A stretch of 64,000 nt of DNA from Luteolibacter ambystomatis (GCF_018137965.1 NZ_CP073100.1:4413754-4477753); one strand, 5' to 3'. Counted from the first letter of the stretch, positions 35,101 to 45,801 are shown. Made by a program: numbers and translations. The notes: a model not told the origin generated them from the letters alone.

Positions 35101-37686
35101 CCGCGTGAGAAATTCGTTGTGCTCTCCGGTTTGTCGGGTTCCGGCAAATCCACGCTGGCGTTCGACATTCTCTTCGCGGAAGGCCAGAGGCGCTTCCTCG
35201 ATTCGATGTCGGCGTATGCGCGCCAGTTCGCGGAGCAGCTGGAGAAGCCGGAGATCGACCGCCTCGCCGGATTGCCGCCGACGGTGGCCATCGAACAGCG
35301 CGTGTCGCAAGGCGGTGGCAAGTCGACCGTCGCCACCGTCACCGAGTTGTGGAACTTCATCCGCTTGCTTTATTCAAAACTAGGTGTGCAGTACTGCCCG
35401 GATTGTCATCTCCCGGTGGAGAAGCAATCGCTGGCCGCGATCGAGAACACGCTGCGCGGTTATCTCAAGCGTGGTGCCGTTTCGGTGCTCGCGCCGGTGA
35501 TCCGTGCGCGCAAGGGCTTCCACACCGAGGTCGCCGAATGGGCGCTCAAGCACGGCTTCACGAAGCTGCTGGTGGACAAGAAATTCCGAGAGGCCGAGGG
35601 CTTCCAACGTCTGGAGCGCTTCAAGGAGCACGACATCGATGTGGTCGTGGCGGAGCTCCCGAAAGGCGCGGCGAATACCAGCATTCCCGTTTCCCGCGCG
35701 CTGGAGATCGGCAAGGGCGTGATCCGCTTGTTCACGCCGGACAAGAAATTCGTGCTGCTTTCCAGCGAGGCGAGCTGCCCGTCCTGCCACAAGTCTTTCG
35801 ACGATCTCGATCCGCGGATGTTTTCATTCAACTCGCCGCACGGCTGGTGTCCGGAGTGCCGCGGCCACGGTCTGGTGCCGAAGCGTCGCCGCCATCTCGA
35901 CACCTCACGTTTCGATTCGGTGCTGGAGGCGGAGCTCGATGCCGACCGCACGATCGAGCGCATGGAGGACGAGGAACTGGTGGAGTGCCCGTCTTGTCAC
36001 GGCGCCCGCATCAATCGTACGGCATCCGCCGTACATCTTCAAGGCACGCCGATCCGTGATGTCGCCCGGCTGGCCATCGACCATGCCACCGGTCATTTCG
36101 GAAAGATCCGCTTCGGTGGAGACCGTGAGGCCCTCATCGCCCGCGACATCCTGCCGGAGATCCGCCAGCGCCTTGCATTCCTTCAGGAGGTCGGCCTCGG
36201 TTATCTCCAGCTCGACCGCTCCGCCAAAACACTGAGCGGCGGCGAAAGCCAGCGCATCCGCCTCGCCGCGCAGCTCGGGTCGAATCTCCGTGGCGTGCTC
36301 TACGTGCTCGATGAACCGACCATCGGCCTGCATCCGCGCGACAATGCCGCGCTGCTCGACACGCTGGTGGCGCTGCGCGACAAGGGGAACTCGCTCATCG
36401 TCGTGGAGCATGATGAGGACACCATCGCCCGCGCGGATCATCTCATCGATCTCGGCCCCGGTGCCGGGCGTCTCGGCGGACAAGTGGTTTACCAAGGCAA
36501 TCCTCCGCGTATCGGTGAGGGCAAGCCGACCGCCGCGAAGAGCAAGAAGGCGGGCGGTTATGATCTGGCCAACTCTCCCACTTGGCGCGCACTTGCGGAC
36601 ATTCCCGTCCACCCGATGCGTGGCGAACGCCGCGCGGTGGCGAAGAGTCATCCGCGGCTCACCGTCACCGGTTGCAGCGTGAACAATCTCAAGGAGGTGG
36701 ATCTCCACATTCCTCTGGGTCGTCTCACGGTCTTCACCGGTATTTCCGGTTCGGGCAAGTCCACGCTGATGCATTCCTGTCTGGCGGTTGCGGCGGCCAA
36801 CCGCCTGCTCAAGCCGACGAAGAAGAATGCCCCGCTGGGATTCACGAAGGCGACCGGCTTCGACAAGATCCAGAGCGTCTATGAAGTGGACCAGTCTCCC
36901 ATCGGCAAGACGTCGCGGTCCTGCCCGGCGACGTATGTGAAGGTCTTCGATGACATCCGCGCGCTTTACGCCCAGCTCCCGGAGGCGCGCATGCGCGGCT
37001 TCGATGCCTCGCGTTTCTCGTTCAATACCGAAGGCGGGCGGTGCGCCGAGTGCAATGGCAACGGCCGCGTGAAGCTGGAGATGGATTTCCTGCCGCCCAC
37101 CTGGGTACACTGCGAATCCTGCAATGGCAGCCGCTACAACCCGGCTACGCTCGAAGTGACCTTCCGCGACAAAAACGTCGGCGAGGTGCTGGCGATGACC
37201 ATCGATGAAGCCGCAGGGTTCTTCGAATCGCAGCCACGTATCGCACGTCCGCTGCGGCTGCTTGCGGATACCGGCCTCGGTTATCTCCAGCTCGGCCAGG
37301 CTTCGCCCACTCTATCCGGTGGCGAGGCACAGCGCATCAAACTCGTCAGCGAGATCGCCAAGGGCCGCAGTGCGAAGACACAGATCCGCACGCTGCAATC
37401 GGTGAACAAGAACCTCTATCTCATCGAGGAGCCGACCGTCGGCTTGCACTTGGAGGATGTGAAACGTCTCATCGACGTGCTGCACCGTCTGGTCGATGAA
37501 GGTCACACCGTCGTCGTGATCGAGCACCACATGGCGGTGGCGGCGGAGGCGGACCACATCATCGACCTCGGCCCTGAGGCGGGTGAGAACGGCGGCGTCA
37601 TCATCGCCGAAGGCACACCCGAACAGGTGGCGAAGTCGAAGAAGTCACGCACCGCGCCGTTCCTGAAGGGGGCGTTGAATCGGTGA
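32104..37686 (+). CDS. uvrA: Double-length UvrA-type excinuclease ABC ATPase (two UvrA units fused)
   Basis: 1860 residues from a GTG at 32104, about twice the 940 of ordinary UvrA. Four ABC Walker A motifs occur in order: [27 protein letters not shown] and GISGSGKST; each is matched by a signature: [27 protein letters not shown] and LSGGEAQRI. Zinc-type CxxC pairs lie in the usual insertion positions ([64 protein letters not shown]). So two full UvrA units are joined in tandem. UvrA finds bulky DNA lesions and loads UvrB. Fused forms occur in several phyla; whether this replaces the standard UvrA is unknown. Confidence 0.94.
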   Translation: MPARKKSSAPSTAPAIALRGARQHNLKGLDLDIPLGKLTVVTGPSGSGKSSLAFHTLYAEGQRRYVETFSPYVRQFFDRMDKPAVDRIDGIPPAIAIEQKNNVRTTRSTVGTLTEINDYLKLLYARLASGFDPHTGEEIRPDSPESAADWAAEHVAGQAVMVTFPVPVPPDTTSADLFPFLNQQGYLRILHAGTVLRTDEPAPEGVEFKRGIEVIQDRLTISDENRMRLLEALETAFHLGKGHAAIAVPKGGTRKFSTSWTNPHTGFSLRAPSPSLFSFNNPLGACPKCRGFGRIIGIDLDKAVPDPSLTIKQGVIKPFQGERGEECQRDLLRHCKERRIDINTPWEDLEDEVREWIYYGDRRSPGATGPAEAEELWRDGKWYGVKGFFDWLETKAYKMHVRVFLSRYRSYTACPECRGKRLQPEALCFKIDGKTLPDLWTLPVTDLREWFDTLAAVPRQPDPSLELVLNEITSRLHYLCEVGLGYLTLDRPTRTLSGGEVERVNLTTCLGASLTGTLFVLDEPTVGLHPRDIHRLVGVMHGLRDKGNTLVVVEHEEAVMRAADEIIDLGPASGENGGSLLYQGPVIKPAKGQGGTLPWLSGGRSIPVPKKRRQSGGAKLEIRGASRHNLKKLDADIPLGLFCCLTGVSGSGKSTFVHDVLYLNLARKFGKEIEDEPARVKEINGSKHLGGIELVDQSPVARTPRSTPAVFMGAFDPIRQLFALTEDAKARDLSTGFFSFNSGEGRCDRCAGVGSEKVEMQFLSDLYVTCPDCNGRRYKASTLDIQYRGKSVADILELTVDEALAFYEVEKLPAPIAKRHGQIIALLQPLAEVGLGYLKLGQPLNTLSGGEAQRLKLCQLLAETKGDASGNKLLILDEPTTGLHFTDIERLLAVFQRLVDSGHSLLVIEHNLDVIKCADWILDLGPEAGANGGQLVGSGSPDHIATLGTETARFLKDALAGGRGLHNEAPVSAVTVVDRDVISLSGARHHNLKNISLEIPREKFVVLSGLSGSGKSTLAFDILFAEGQRRFLDSMSAYARQFAEQLEKPEIDRLAGLPPTVAIEQRVSQGGGKSTVATVTELWNFIRLLYSKLGVQYCPDCHLPVEKQSLAAIENTLRGYLKRGAVSVLAPVIRARKGFHTEVAEWALKHGFTKLLVDKKFREAEGFQRLERFKEHDIDVVVAELPKGAANTSIPVSRALEIGKGVIRLFTPDKKFVLLSSEASCPSCHKSFDDLDPRMFSFNSPHGWCPECRGHGLVPKRRRHLDTSRFDSVLEAELDADRTIERMEDEELVECPSCHGARINRTASAVHLQGTPIRDVARLAIDHATGHFGKIRFGGDREALIARDILPEIRQRLAFLQEVGLGYLQLDRSAKTLSGGESQRIRLAAQLGSNLRGVLYVLDEPTIGLHPRDNAALLDTLVALRDKGNSLIVVEHDEDTIARADHLIDLGPGAGRLGGQVVYQGNPPRIGEGKPTAAKSKKAGGYDLANSPTWRALADIPVHPMRGERRAVAKSHPRLTVTGCSVNNLKEVDLHIPLGRLTVFTGISGSGKSTLMHSCLAVAAANRLLKPTKKNAPLGFTKATGFDKIQSVYEVDQSPIGKTSRSCPATYVKVFDDIRALYAQLPEARMRGFDASRFSFNTEGGRCAECNGNGRVKLEMDFLPPTWVHCESCNGSRYNPATLEVTFRDKNVGEVLAMTIDEAAGFFESQPRIARPLRLLADTGLGYLQLGQASPTLSGGEAQRIKLVSEIAKGRSAKTQIRTLQSVNKNLYLIEEPTVGLHLEDVKRLIDVLHRLVDEGHTVVVIEHHMAVAAEADHIIDLGPEAGENGGVIIAEGTPEQVAKSKKSRTAPFLKGALNR

Positions 37687-37717
37687 GATGCATCTCTGAG
37701 GGATGAGCTTCTGTGAG

Positions 37718-37846
37718 GTAGCTGGAGTTGTGAGACTTCAGGCTGGGTCGAGTTGCGAAGTTCCGTATCGCGTCCAGTCTCCTCCAGGGCGCGGCCTCGT
37801 GATGAGGGTGGATCTTCCCCACCCGAAGTCTCACGACCCCGGCTAC
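37718..37846. repeat. GTAG...CTAC inverted-repeat element (REP/BIME-like), copy 1
   Basis: The left arm 37718-37748 starts GTAGCTGGAGTTGTGAG and ends ACTTCAGGCTGGGT; the right arm 37817-37846 is its imperfect reverse complement, ending CGACCCCGGCTAC. Differences between the arms are mostly transitions. The left arm matches 59009-59039 at 27 of 31 bases. The two arms flank a 68-base spacer. This layout resembles paired extragenic palindromes spread by a transposase elsewhere in a genome. Confidence 0.7.
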
Positions 37847-37914
37847 GGAACCGGGCGAACCGCTGGCAGCAGACGTGATCGCAGGATCGAACTTTCGTCA
37901 CAGGCCCAAGAAAA

Positions 37915-37942
37915 AACGCCGCGCGGTTTCCCGCGCGGCGTT
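37915..37942 (-). terminator. Intrinsic terminator of the lpd gene
   Basis: A 12-bp perfect GC-rich stem, AACGCCGCGCGG with CCGCGCGGCGTT and loop TTTC, is followed on the minus strand by a run of T (opposite AAAAAA at 37911-37916). It lies 27 bases after the lpd stop. It may also stop plus-strand reading from uvrA since TTTT follows the stem on that strand. Confidence 0.85.
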
Positions 37943-37968
37943 TTCGATTCGATCTTTCCAGATGACGA

Positions 37969-39351
37969 TCAGAAGTGGATCGCGTGGCCTTCGGCGGCGA
38001 GCGTCGCTTCGTGGATCACCTCGCTCATCGTCGGATGGGCGTGGATGGTGGTGTGGATGTCATCAATGGTGAGTTCCTGGTCGAGCGCCAGACCCATCTC
38101 GGCGATGAGTTCGGTGGCGTTGTCGCCGACGATGTGCGCGCCGAGCAGTTCGCCGTGTTTCTTGCCGTAGAGCAGCTTCGCGAAGCCGTCCGGCTCACCG
38201 GCGGCGATGGCCTTGCCGATGGCGACGAACGGGATCTTGCCGACGACATACTCGATGCCTTCTTCCTTCAGCGCGCGCTCGGTCTTGCCGACGGAGGCGA
38301 CCTGCGGGTGGCAGTAGGTGCAGCCCGGGAAATTGGTGACCTTGCGCGGCTTGTGCCCATCCACGAACAGGCCGTCGACGGCCTGGATCGCTTCGAAGGA
38401 AGCGGTGTGGGCGAGGAGCGGCGGACCGGTGATGTCACCGATGGCATAGACTCCCGGGATGGAGGTTTCGTAGCGGTCGCCGACCTGGATCCAACCGCGG
38501 TCCGTAAGCGCCGGCTGCTGGCCGCCCGGCAGGACCGGGAGCACGCCAATGGCGACGAGGACGACCTCGGCGGACAGGGTGCCCTTTTCCTTCGGACCGT
38601 CCACGGTCACTTCCACGTGGGTGCCCTTGTCGGCGGTGGCGGTGATCTTGGTGTTGGTGAGGCAGCGGATGCCCTGCTTGATGAAGGACTTCTCGACGGT
38701 CTCGCCGACCTCGGTGTCTTCCACCGGGAGGATGGTCGGCAGCATTTCGACGAGGGTCACCTTCGTGCCGAACGCGTTGTAAACGTAGGCGAACTCCGCG
38801 CCGATCGCACCGGCACCGATGATGATCATGCTTTCCGGCTGCTTCGCGAGGACCATGGCTTCCTTCGAGCCGATGACCGAGGTGCCGTTGAAGGGCAGCG
38901 GCGGCAGCGGGCGGGACTTCGCGCCGGTGGCGATCATGATGTTCGTGCCCTCGAGCACGGACTTGGTGCCATCCGCGGCGGTCACGCCGACCTTGCCCTG
39001 GCCCTCGATGGAACCGAAGCCACGCACGTAATCGACTTTGTTCTTCTTGAAGAGGAATTCGATGCCGCCGGCGAGTTTGTCGGACACTTTGCGGGAGCGG
39101 CCGATCACCGCGGACCAGTCGTAGGTGAGATTGTCGAACTTCAGGCCGAACTCGGAGGCCTTCTTGGTGAGCGTCTGGTAGAGCTCGGCGTTCTTGAGCA
39201 GAGCCTTGGTCGGGATGCAGCCCCAGTTGAGGCAGGTGCCGCCGGCGCGGTCCGCCTCGACACAGGCGACTTTTTTGCCGAGTTGGGCGGCGCGGATGGC
39301 GGCGACGTAGCCGGCCGGGCCGCCACCGATGACGATAAGATCGTAGGCCAT
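37969..39351 (-). CDS. lpdA: Dihydrolipoyl dehydrogenase (E3)
   Basis: 460 residues from the ATG at 39351 (MAYDLIVIGGGPAGYVAA); the frame runs to 39408 but the family start is here. FAD site GGGPAG, redox-active pair in GGTCLNWGCIPTKALL, NAD-binding IIGAGAIGAEFAYVYNAFG, FAD site 2 VYAIGDITG, and the C-terminal His-Glu base HAHPTMSEVIHEA are all present. It reoxidises dihydrolipoamide in pyruvate and 2-oxoglutarate dehydrogenase complexes or the glycine cleavage system with NAD+. No E1/E2 genes lie next to it in this window. Terminator at 37915-37942. Confidence 0.97.
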   Translation of the reverse strand: MAYDLIVIGGGPAGYVAAIRAAQLGKKVACVEADRAGGTCLNWGCIPTKALLKNAELYQTLTKKASEFGLKFDNLTYDWSAVIGRSRKVSDKLAGGIEFLFKKNKVDYVRGFGSIEGQGKVGVTAADGTKSVLEGTNIMIATGAKSRPLPPLPFNGTSVIGSKEAMVLAKQPESMIIIGAGAIGAEFAYVYNAFGTKVTLVEMLPTILPVEDTEVGETVEKSFIKQGIRCLTNTKITATADKGTHVEVTVDGPKEKGTLSAEVVLVAIGVLPVLPGGQQPALTDRGWIQVGDRYETSIPGVYAIGDITGPPLLAHTASFEAIQAVDGLFVDGHKPRKVTNFPGCTYCHPQVASVGKTERALKEEGIEYVVGKIPFVAIGKAIAAGEPDGFAKLLYGKKHGELLGAHIVGDNATELIAEMGLALDQELTIDDIHTTIHAHPTMSEVIHEATLAAEGHAIHF

Positions 39352-39497
39352 GGGATTGCAGGAATTCTGGTTCGGCGGGAGGTTGGGGGCGCGGGAGGCG
39401 CTTGTCAACGTGTGGGGACCACCGTTCTCGCTCCGGCCCCAAACCCGCTCAAAAGGGACGTGACGGAATCGCTCCGGACGGGAATGCTGGCGGCGAG

Positions 39498-39842
39498 ATG
39501 CCTGCCTTCATCGCCAACGCCGACTACGAGGAAAAGGATTCCAACCCGATGCACCTGCAGCCCGGGGACGAGGTGAACGTGGGACCCGCCGACCGTGCCT
39601 GGCCGGGCTGGGTGTGGGCGGAAGACCATGACGGTCGCCACGGCTACATCCCGGAGGAAATCCTGGAGCCGCTCGGCGAAGGCCGTTTCGCGATGATGGA
39701 GGGTTTCGACCCGACGGTGCTCAAGATCCAGCGCGGCGACCGTCTGGAATCGCTCCGCCAGATCCACGGCTGGCATTGGTGCCGCAGCGCGGATGGCAAG
39801 GAAGGCTGGGTGGCCGGCTATCTGCTCAAGCCGGAAAGCTGA
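39498..39842 (+). CDS. Small SH3-like domain protein
   Basis: 114 residues from the ATG at 39498 (MPAFIANADYEEKDSN); the longer frame to 39402 runs back over the start of the lpd gene. Two SH3-like units can be read: LQPGDEVNVGPADRAWPGWVWAEDHDGRHGYIPEEIL and LQ.GD...W.W..A.DG.EGWV.GYLL. Each carries the W-W/DG-G-YIP or WVxxYL pattern. No signal peptide, so it acts inside the cell. Function unknown. It ends 11 bases before the converging synthetase gene. Confidence 0.78.
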   Translation: MPAFIANADYEEKDSNPMHLQPGDEVNVGPADRAWPGWVWAEDHDGRHGYIPEEILEPLGEGRFAMMEGFDPTVLKIQRGDRLESLRQIHGWHWCRSADGKEGWVAGYLLKPES

Positions 39843-39853
39843 GGAGGAAGCGG

Positions 39854-42800
39854 CTACGCTTCCTCGCTCCCCCATATCTCCCGCAGCACCGCCGCGACCT
39901 CGGCGGCGGAACCGCCGCGCAGGAATTCCTCGTGGCGGCCTGAAACCGCCCGCGTCTCGATGCGGGTGCGCGCGTGGCGTTTCCACCCCAGATCCTCGGG
40001 TGCGGGCAGCCAGCCATCGTCCTGCGCCCGCACGATGACCAGCCGCTCCACTTCCGGGAGCCGGGGCTGATGGCGGTGCAGGATCTCCCAGTGGTGCTCC
40101 GCCCGTTCGCGCGAGGCCTCGTCAAGCTGGGAAAGATCGAGCACGGTATGGATGTCCGGAGTGCGGCGTGATCCCATCAGGTCACGGAGGACTTCTATCG
40201 CGGCACGACTCTTCATCGCCATCCGTTTGGCCATCAGGTCGGGATCGTAGGCGGTGATCCGGGGAAGGTGTTTTTGCACCCGGGATGCGAAGTGCTTCCA
40301 CGATGAAGGCCGTAGCAGATGCGAAAGAGGGAGTCGTGCGTCCGTCGGCCGGGATTCGAGAAGTGCCAGGGATTCGATTCTCCCGCCCGTTTCCGATAGT
40401 TGCGAGGCGACCTCGGCCGCGACGTTGCCACCGAAGCAGAATCCGGCGATGCGATATGGGCCTATCGGTTGTACCGAGCGGATGATTTCCACATGGCGGC
40501 GCGCCATGGCCGCGAGGCTGTCGAACGTCCGCGTGCCTTCTGCGATGCCGTAGGAGGTGAGGGTGCCGAGGCCGGCTGCGGCTTCGCGATAGGGGAAGAG
40601 GCCCATGCCGCCATCGATCAGCGTGTGAATCCAGAACACCGGAGGTTCCGCGGAATGGCCTTCGTGCAACCGGATCGCCCGCGGTTCGGTGAAATTGATG
40701 CCGGACGATTCTTCCACATGGGAGGCAAAGCCCGCGACCGTCGATCCCCGGAACAAGGTGTCGAGCGCGACTGGAAATCCCAAACGCCGCGAAAGCTCCG
40801 CCGTCATCCGGGTGGCGAGCAGGGAATGCCCGCCCAGCGCGAAGAAATCATCGTCCCTGCCCAGCGGACCACTGCCCAACAGGCGCTGCCACACCACCGC
40901 CACTTCCGCCTCCAGCGGATGGTGGAAGCCGTTGTTTGCCGTTGCCTGTGGGGCTGCGGGCTGAATGGCGGAGAGCGCGCGGCGGTCGATCTTGCCGCTG
41001 GCGGTGAGTGGCATGGCCACCACTTCCACCATGGGTGCGGGCACCATGTAGTCCGGGAGCCTTCCGGCGAGATGGCGGGTGAGTTCCGCAGCGGTCGAGG
41101 GGGCGGAGGTGCGATAGTATCCCACCAGGCGTTCGCCGCTGGCGATCACCGCCGCTTCGGCCACGGAGGGATGGGCGAGCAGCGCCGCTTCAATTTCACC
41201 GAGCTCGACCCGGAAGCCGCGCACCTTCACCTGGCCATCGGAACGTCCCAGGCATTCCAGCGAGCCATCCGGCAGCCAGCGCGCGAGATCGCCGGTATCG
41301 TAGAGGCGTTCTCCATCACGGACGATGAATCTTTCCGCCGTGAGATCCGGCTGCTGCCAGTAGCCCTCCGCCAGTCCCGCCCCACCGATGAACAAACCAC
41401 CGGGCACACCGGGCGGCATCGGTTTGCCCGCGCCATCCAGTACGTGCAGGACGGTGTTCGCAATGGGTCTGCCGATGGTGATCTTGTCCGCTTCTGGCGC
41501 GACTTTCCAAAGAGTGGACCAGACCGTGGTTTCGGTCGGACCGTAGAGATTCCAGACTTCGCTGCCGAGCATGTGGAGCTGGCGGGCGAGGGTGGGGTCG
41601 AGAGCTTCACCGCCGCACAGGATTTTCAGAGTTGGCGATCCCTTCCAGCCCGCATCAATCAGCATGCGCCACGTCGAGGGAGTGGCTTGGAGCACGGTCG
41701 GCGGATGCGTTTCGAAGTGCTGGCGCAAGGCGGTACCATCGCGCGCGAGTTGGCCCGGGATGAGGTCGAGGGCCGCTCCCGTCATCAGCGGCAAGTACAG
41801 TTCCAATGCGGAGATGTCGAAGGACACCGTCGTCAGCGCGGCCAGCCGGTCTCCGGCGGCGAGACCGGGTTCCTCCCGCATCGAGAACAGGAAGTTGGCG
41901 AGCGCACCGTGGGAAACCACCACGCCCTTCGGTCGTCCGGTGGAGCCGGAGGTATAGAGGATGTAGGCTGGATCTTCCGGAGAAAGGCCGGCCTGTGCAG
42001 GGGGATGACTTTCCTCCGCCATGGCGGGATCGAAGAGGATCGCATCGCTGCCTTCGGGAAGACGGTCGGCCAGCGCAGGGGAAACGAGGATGGAGAGCGA
42101 AGCCTGATCCTCGAGAATCCAGCGCAGTCGTTCCGGTGGATTGGCGGCATCCAATGGCACGTAGGCGGCGCCGGTCCTCCAGATCGCCAGCAGCACCGCT
42201 GGCAGCCAGGCATCGCGTTCCAGCAGCACGGCCACCCTCTGACCAGAGGCGATGCCGCGTGCTTGGAAGGCGGCGGTGAGTTTTTCCACGCGCGACCAGA
42301 GTTTGCCTGCTGTTAGAGAGACGTCTCCACAGACCAGTGCGAGAGTCTCGGGGCGGCTCCGCAATGACGCCTCGATGTTCCTCAACGGCACCTGCTCGAG
42401 AAATTCCGGGCGGGTGGGACCACGGGAGAATTGCTTCAGGCGCGCCTCATCCGCCGCAGTCAATCCATGCAGTTCAGCAACGGGAGTGTCAGGTGCGTCC
42501 ACGCCCTGCTCCAGCATTCGCAGGTAGCGTTCCAACAGCGCCGAGACGGTTTCCCGCCTGAACAAGTCCGTGCGATACTCCAGGTAGAACTCGTGGTGAT
42601 CAGAGAAGGCAAAGACGAGCGCCGAGAGATCGAACTGGGCGGCCCCGCGATGGGCCAGGCGCGGACGGCATTTCAATCCATCCGCCCAGGTGGTCGCGAG
42701 AGGGATCTCCTGATGATCGAACATCACCTGCGCCAGAGGGGCGTGGTCCAGCGCACGTTCCGGCCGCACCGCTCCGATGATGCGTTCGAACGGAGCGTCC

Positions 42801-45667
42801 TGCGCTTCCAGCATCTCCAGCGAGGCATCGCGGATCCGGGCCACCAGGGCGGCGAATGATTCCGATCCATCGATGCCGGGCCTGAAGGGCAGGGTGTTGA
42901 CCAGATTGCCGATGATCGCACCGCTGGCCGCATGGTTGCGGTTGGCCACCGGCACCGCGACGACAGGATCTTCTCCGCCGCCGTGGCGGCGCAGGGTGGC
43001 CAGGAAGGCGGCGAGCAAAACACAGAACGGCGTGGTGCGCCGGGTGGCCGCGAGCCTGCCAACCTTTTCCAGCAGGATCGAGGACAAGCTGCCTCCAACC
43101 ATCGCACCATCCGATGAAGGACGGGCGGGGCGGGGAAAGTCCAAGGGCAGGGTGAGGATGCCTTCATGTCCGTCCAGTTTCCGCCTCCAATAGTCGATCG
43201 CGCCATCCGCCCCACCCTTCTCGATCCATCCACGATGCCACGCCGCGTAATCGAGATAAGAGGGGCTTGGCGGCTGAGGCAGCGGCTGCGGTTGCAGGCA
43301 TTCCTCCCGATAGCGGGCGGTGAGTTCGCCGAGCAGCAGGCGGATCGACCATCCATCGGTGACGATGTGGTGCGCGCACAAGGCCAGCACGTGCGAGCGG
43401 GTGCTCCGTTTCAGATGCAAGGCGCGCACCGGAGGGTCCGACGCGAGATCGAACGGGCGGCGGGCGAAGTCCGCGAGAAGCGCGTCGATTCCACCGGCAT
43501 CCGCGTGGAAGGCATCTGCGGTTTCGATCGCCACCTCCGGGATGGCGTCGATCATGATTACCGGAAGACCATTCTCCCGGCGGTGGCGGCTGCGCAGGAT
43601 TTCGTGGCGGGCGAGGATCGCCTTGAAAGCCCGGGACAGGGCGGCGCCGTTGATCGGGCCATCCAGATCCAAGGCTCCGAATACATGATAGGCCGCGCTC
43701 TGCGGCTCAAGCTGATGCAGGAACCACATCCGCTCCTGTGAGTGGCTTGTCACGTTGGCACCGGGATCGCGGGCCGGGATGGCATCCGGCAGACAAGCCG
43801 CCGGCTTCATCGCCAGCAGATTCGCGAGCGCGGCAAAAGACCGGGAGGCAAACATTTCCCCCACCGGCAGGTCCGCACCTCCATAAGATCGAAGCAGGGC
43901 CGCAACGCGCGTGGCATCCAGGGAACTCAGGCCATAGGCGACAGGGTCGTCTTCCGGCCGCGGGGTCGGGCGGCCGGTGGCCTCGGCCACCGCGGCCGCC
44001 AGCCGGTCGAAGGCCGCCCGCCCGTTGAAGTCGAGCTCCTCCGCCACAGGAGGCGAGTCGTCATGGAGAATGGGCAGAGTGTCGGCGAGCAATGCCTCAC
44101 GACTGGCCGAGCGGCGGATCTTGCCGCTGGTCGTGCGGGGCAGCGTGCCCTGGCGGACGAGCAGCACACGATCGATGGGGATGCCCGCATGCTCGCCGAT
44201 GATCTGGCGGATGGCGTGGCAGAGAGGAGCGTGACGTTCTGTTGCCAGTTTGGGGATCTCCTGGACCAGCACGAGTTTCTCGGGCCCCTCGCCATGTACG
44301 GCGAAAGCGGCCCCCGCGGATGCGGTCAATCCGGGATCGGCCGAGATGGCGGCCAGCTCGAGGTCCTCGGGCGAGTGGTTCGCGCCATCCACGATAATGA
44401 GGTCCTTGAGGCGGCCTGCGACAAAAAGTTCTCCTTCGTCCACGAAGCCGAGATCACCCGTGCGGAGCCAGCCATCCTCCTGGAAAACCTCCGCCGACTC
44501 TTCCGGGCGCCGCCAGTAGCCTCCGGCCACGCTGGGGCCCTTGACCAGAATCTCACCCGTGAGCCCATCTGCCAGCGGCTCATGGCTGATCGGATCCTCA
44601 ATGCACACGCTCATGGCGGAGACTGGCGGACCGCAGGACACCAGTCCGCGGCATTCGCGTGGCGGCATGCCTGGCTTGCGCGCGCTGACCGTGAGCGTGG
44701 ATTCAGCCAGGCCGTATCCCGGGAGCAGCGCATCGGCGCGGAATCCGCACGGGGCGAATGTTTTTGCGAACCGCTCCAGGGTATCCACACGCACCCGCTC
44801 CGCACCACACGGCGCGGCCTTCCAACAGGAAAGATCGAGTTCTTCGAAATCCTCGGGACGGACGGCACGCAGGCATTGCTCGAAGGCGAAATTCGGAGCT
44901 GCGCTGAATGCGGCGCGGTAGCGGTGGATCGCTCGCAGCCAGCGCATCGGGCGGTGAATGAACGCCTCCGGTGGAAAGAACGTCAGCGGGATGCCGCTGC
45001 CCACCGCGTGCAGGATTTTCAGAACCAACCCCATGTCATGATAGGGCGGCAGCCAGCTCAGGAGTGAATCCACCGGGCCGGCGTGCGCGCGGGTGGCTTC
45101 CCATTGATGCACCAGATTCGCGTGGCTGACCTGGACCCCTTTCGGTGAGGCGGTGGAGCCGGAGGTGTATTGCAACAGACAGGGACCTTCGCCGGTGGGC
45201 GCTGCAGGGGAGGGTTCCGTTTCGGGATCGAACTCCAACCGGGCGACGCCAAGACGCTGCAAGGCATCGTGATGCGCGGCGGATGCCAGGACGTGTCTCG
45301 CACCGCTGTCACGCAGGATCGCGGACAAGCGTTCGCGATGCCGGTGGCTCTGGGGTGGATAGCAGGGAACCGCGATCGCCCCTGCATACCAGCATCCGAA
45401 CAAACCTTCCAAAAATTCCAGCCCGCAGGGCTGAGCGATCACCACGGGCTTCCCTGCCACTCCGCAGGCAATCAGTCCGGCGGCGGCTTTTCGCGCGCGG
45501 GATGCCAGTTCTCCGAAAGTCAGGCTGCCGCTCTCATTCTCACCATCTTCAAGAAACCGGTACGCCAGAACATCAGGCATCTCCGTGGCACGGGATTCCA
45601 GAATGTGGACAAGCGAATCGCCACGCCTGGGCGGCGGTGGTTCGCATGGCTTGTGGGCGCAAGACAT
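39854..45667 (-). CDS. Single-module lipo-NRPS: FAAL-ACP-C-A-PCP-TE (probable N-acyl-glycine synthase)
   Basis: 1937 residues. Domains: fatty acyl-AMP ligase (1-560, core LLQYTSGSTASPKG); acyl carrier domain with Ser582 in GLSSLD; condensation domain with HHIVTDG (766-772); adenylation domain (about 1070-1560) with LYTSGSTGRPKG; carrier domain with Ser1615 in GGHS; thioesterase with GFCFGG (1742-1747), where the nucleophile is Cys1744 instead of Ser. Adenylation pocket residues read off against GrsA give D-I-L-Q-L-G-L-V-W-K, close to the known glycine code, so the likely product is a fatty acyl-glycine. A phosphopantetheinyl transferase must act in trans and is not in the window. No tailoring or transport genes lie beside it. 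Confidence 0.92.
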   Translation of the reverse strand: MSCAHKPCEPPPPRRGDSLVHILESRATEMPDVLAYRFLEDGENESGSLTFGELASRARKAAAGLIACGVAGKPVVIAQPCGLEFLEGLFGCWYAGAIAVPCYPPQSHRHRERLSAILRDSGARHVLASAAHHDALQRLGVARLEFDPETEPSPAAPTGEGPCLLQYTSGSTASPKGVQVSHANLVHQWEATRAHAGPVDSLLSWLPPYHDMGLVLKILHAVGSGIPLTFFPPEAFIHRPMRWLRAIHRYRAAFSAAPNFAFEQCLRAVRPEDFEELDLSCWKAAPCGAERVRVDTLERFAKTFAPCGFRADALLPGYGLAESTLTVSARKPGMPPRECRGLVSCGPPVSAMSVCIEDPISHEPLADGLTGEILVKGPSVAGGYWRRPEESAEVFQEDGWLRTGDLGFVDEGELFVAGRLKDLIIVDGANHSPEDLELAAISADPGLTASAGAAFAVHGEGPEKLVLVQEIPKLATERHAPLCHAIRQIIGEHAGIPIDRVLLVRQGTLPRTTSGKIRRSASREALLADTLPILHDDSPPVAEELDFNGRAAFDRLAAAVAEATGRPTPRPEDDPVAYGLSSLDATRVAALLRSYGGADLPVGEMFASRSFAALANLLAMKPAACLPDAIPARDPGANVTSHSQERMWFLHQLEPQSAAYHVFGALDLDGPINGAALSRAFKAILARHEILRSRHRRENGLPVIMIDAIPEVAIETADAFHADAGGIDALLADFARRPFDLASDPPVRALHLKRSTRSHVLALCAHHIVTDGWSIRLLLGELTARYREECLQPQPLPQPPSPSYLDYAAWHRGWIEKGGADGAIDYWRRKLDGHEGILTLPLDFPRPARPSSDGAMVGGSLSSILLEKVGRLAATRRTTPFCVLLAAFLATLRRHGGGEDPVVAVPVANRNHAASGAIIGNLVNTLPFRPGIDGSESFAALVARIRDASLEMLEAQDAPFERIIGAVRPERALDHAPLAQVMFDHQEIPLATTWADGLKCRPRLAHRGAAQFDLSALVFAFSDHHEFYLEYRTDLFRRETVSALLERYLRMLEQGVDAPDTPVAELHGLTAADEARLKQFSRGPTRPEFLEQVPLRNIEASLRSRPETLALVCGDVSLTAGKLWSRVEKLTAAFQARGIASGQRVAVLLERDAWLPAVLLAIWRTGAAYVPLDAANPPERLRWILEDQASLSILVSPALADRLPEGSDAILFDPAMAEESHPPAQAGLSPEDPAYILYTSGSTGRPKGVVVSHGALANFLFSMREEPGLAAGDRLAALTTVSFDISALELYLPLMTGAALDLIPGQLARDGTALRQHFETHPPTVLQATPSTWRMLIDAGWKGSPTLKILCGGEALDPTLARQLHMLGSEVWNLYGPTETTVWSTLWKVAPEADKITIGRPIANTVLHVLDGAGKPMPPGVPGGLFIGGAGLAEGYWQQPDLTAERFIVRDGERLYDTGDLARWLPDGSLECLGRSDGQVKVRGFRVELGEIEAALLAHPSVAEAAVIASGERLVGYYRTSAPSTAAELTRHLAGRLPDYMVPAPMVEVVAMPLTASGKIDRRALSAIQPAAPQATANNGFHHPLEAEVAVVWQRLLGSGPLGRDDDFFALGGHSLLATRMTAELSRRLGFPVALDTLFRGSTVAGFASHVEESSGINFTEPRAIRLHEGHSAEPPVFWIHTLIDGGMGLFPYREAAAGLGTLTSYGIAEGTRTFDSLAAMARRHVEIIRSVQPIGPYRIAGFCFGGNVAAEVASQLSETGGRIESLALLESRPTDARLPLSHLLRPSSWKHFASRVQKHLPRITAYDPDLMAKRMAMKSRAAIEVLRDLMGSRRTPDIHTVLDLSQLDEASRERAEHHWEILHRHQPRLPEVERLVIVRAQDDGWLPAPEDLGWKRHARTRIETRAVSGRHEEFLRGGSAAEVAAVLREIWGSEEA

Positions 45668-45801
45668 GCCGAAAAGGGGAGGAGGTGGCAGTTGGGGTGA
45701 ACCCGTGGATTATCCGATCCGAAGGACGGGGACAATCCGGAATGACGATTTTATAACTGGTCCGGCGAATGAATGTTTTTGGGAAACGTCAAGTTACGTT
45801 A

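Noticed and set aside
37975..39576. A 533-codon plus-strand frame
   Set aside because: Shadow of the dihydrolipoyl dehydrogenase gene on the other strand.
40400..42316. A 638-codon plus-strand frame, and another at 43742-45067
   Set aside because: Antisense to the FAAL-NRPS gene with intact motifs.
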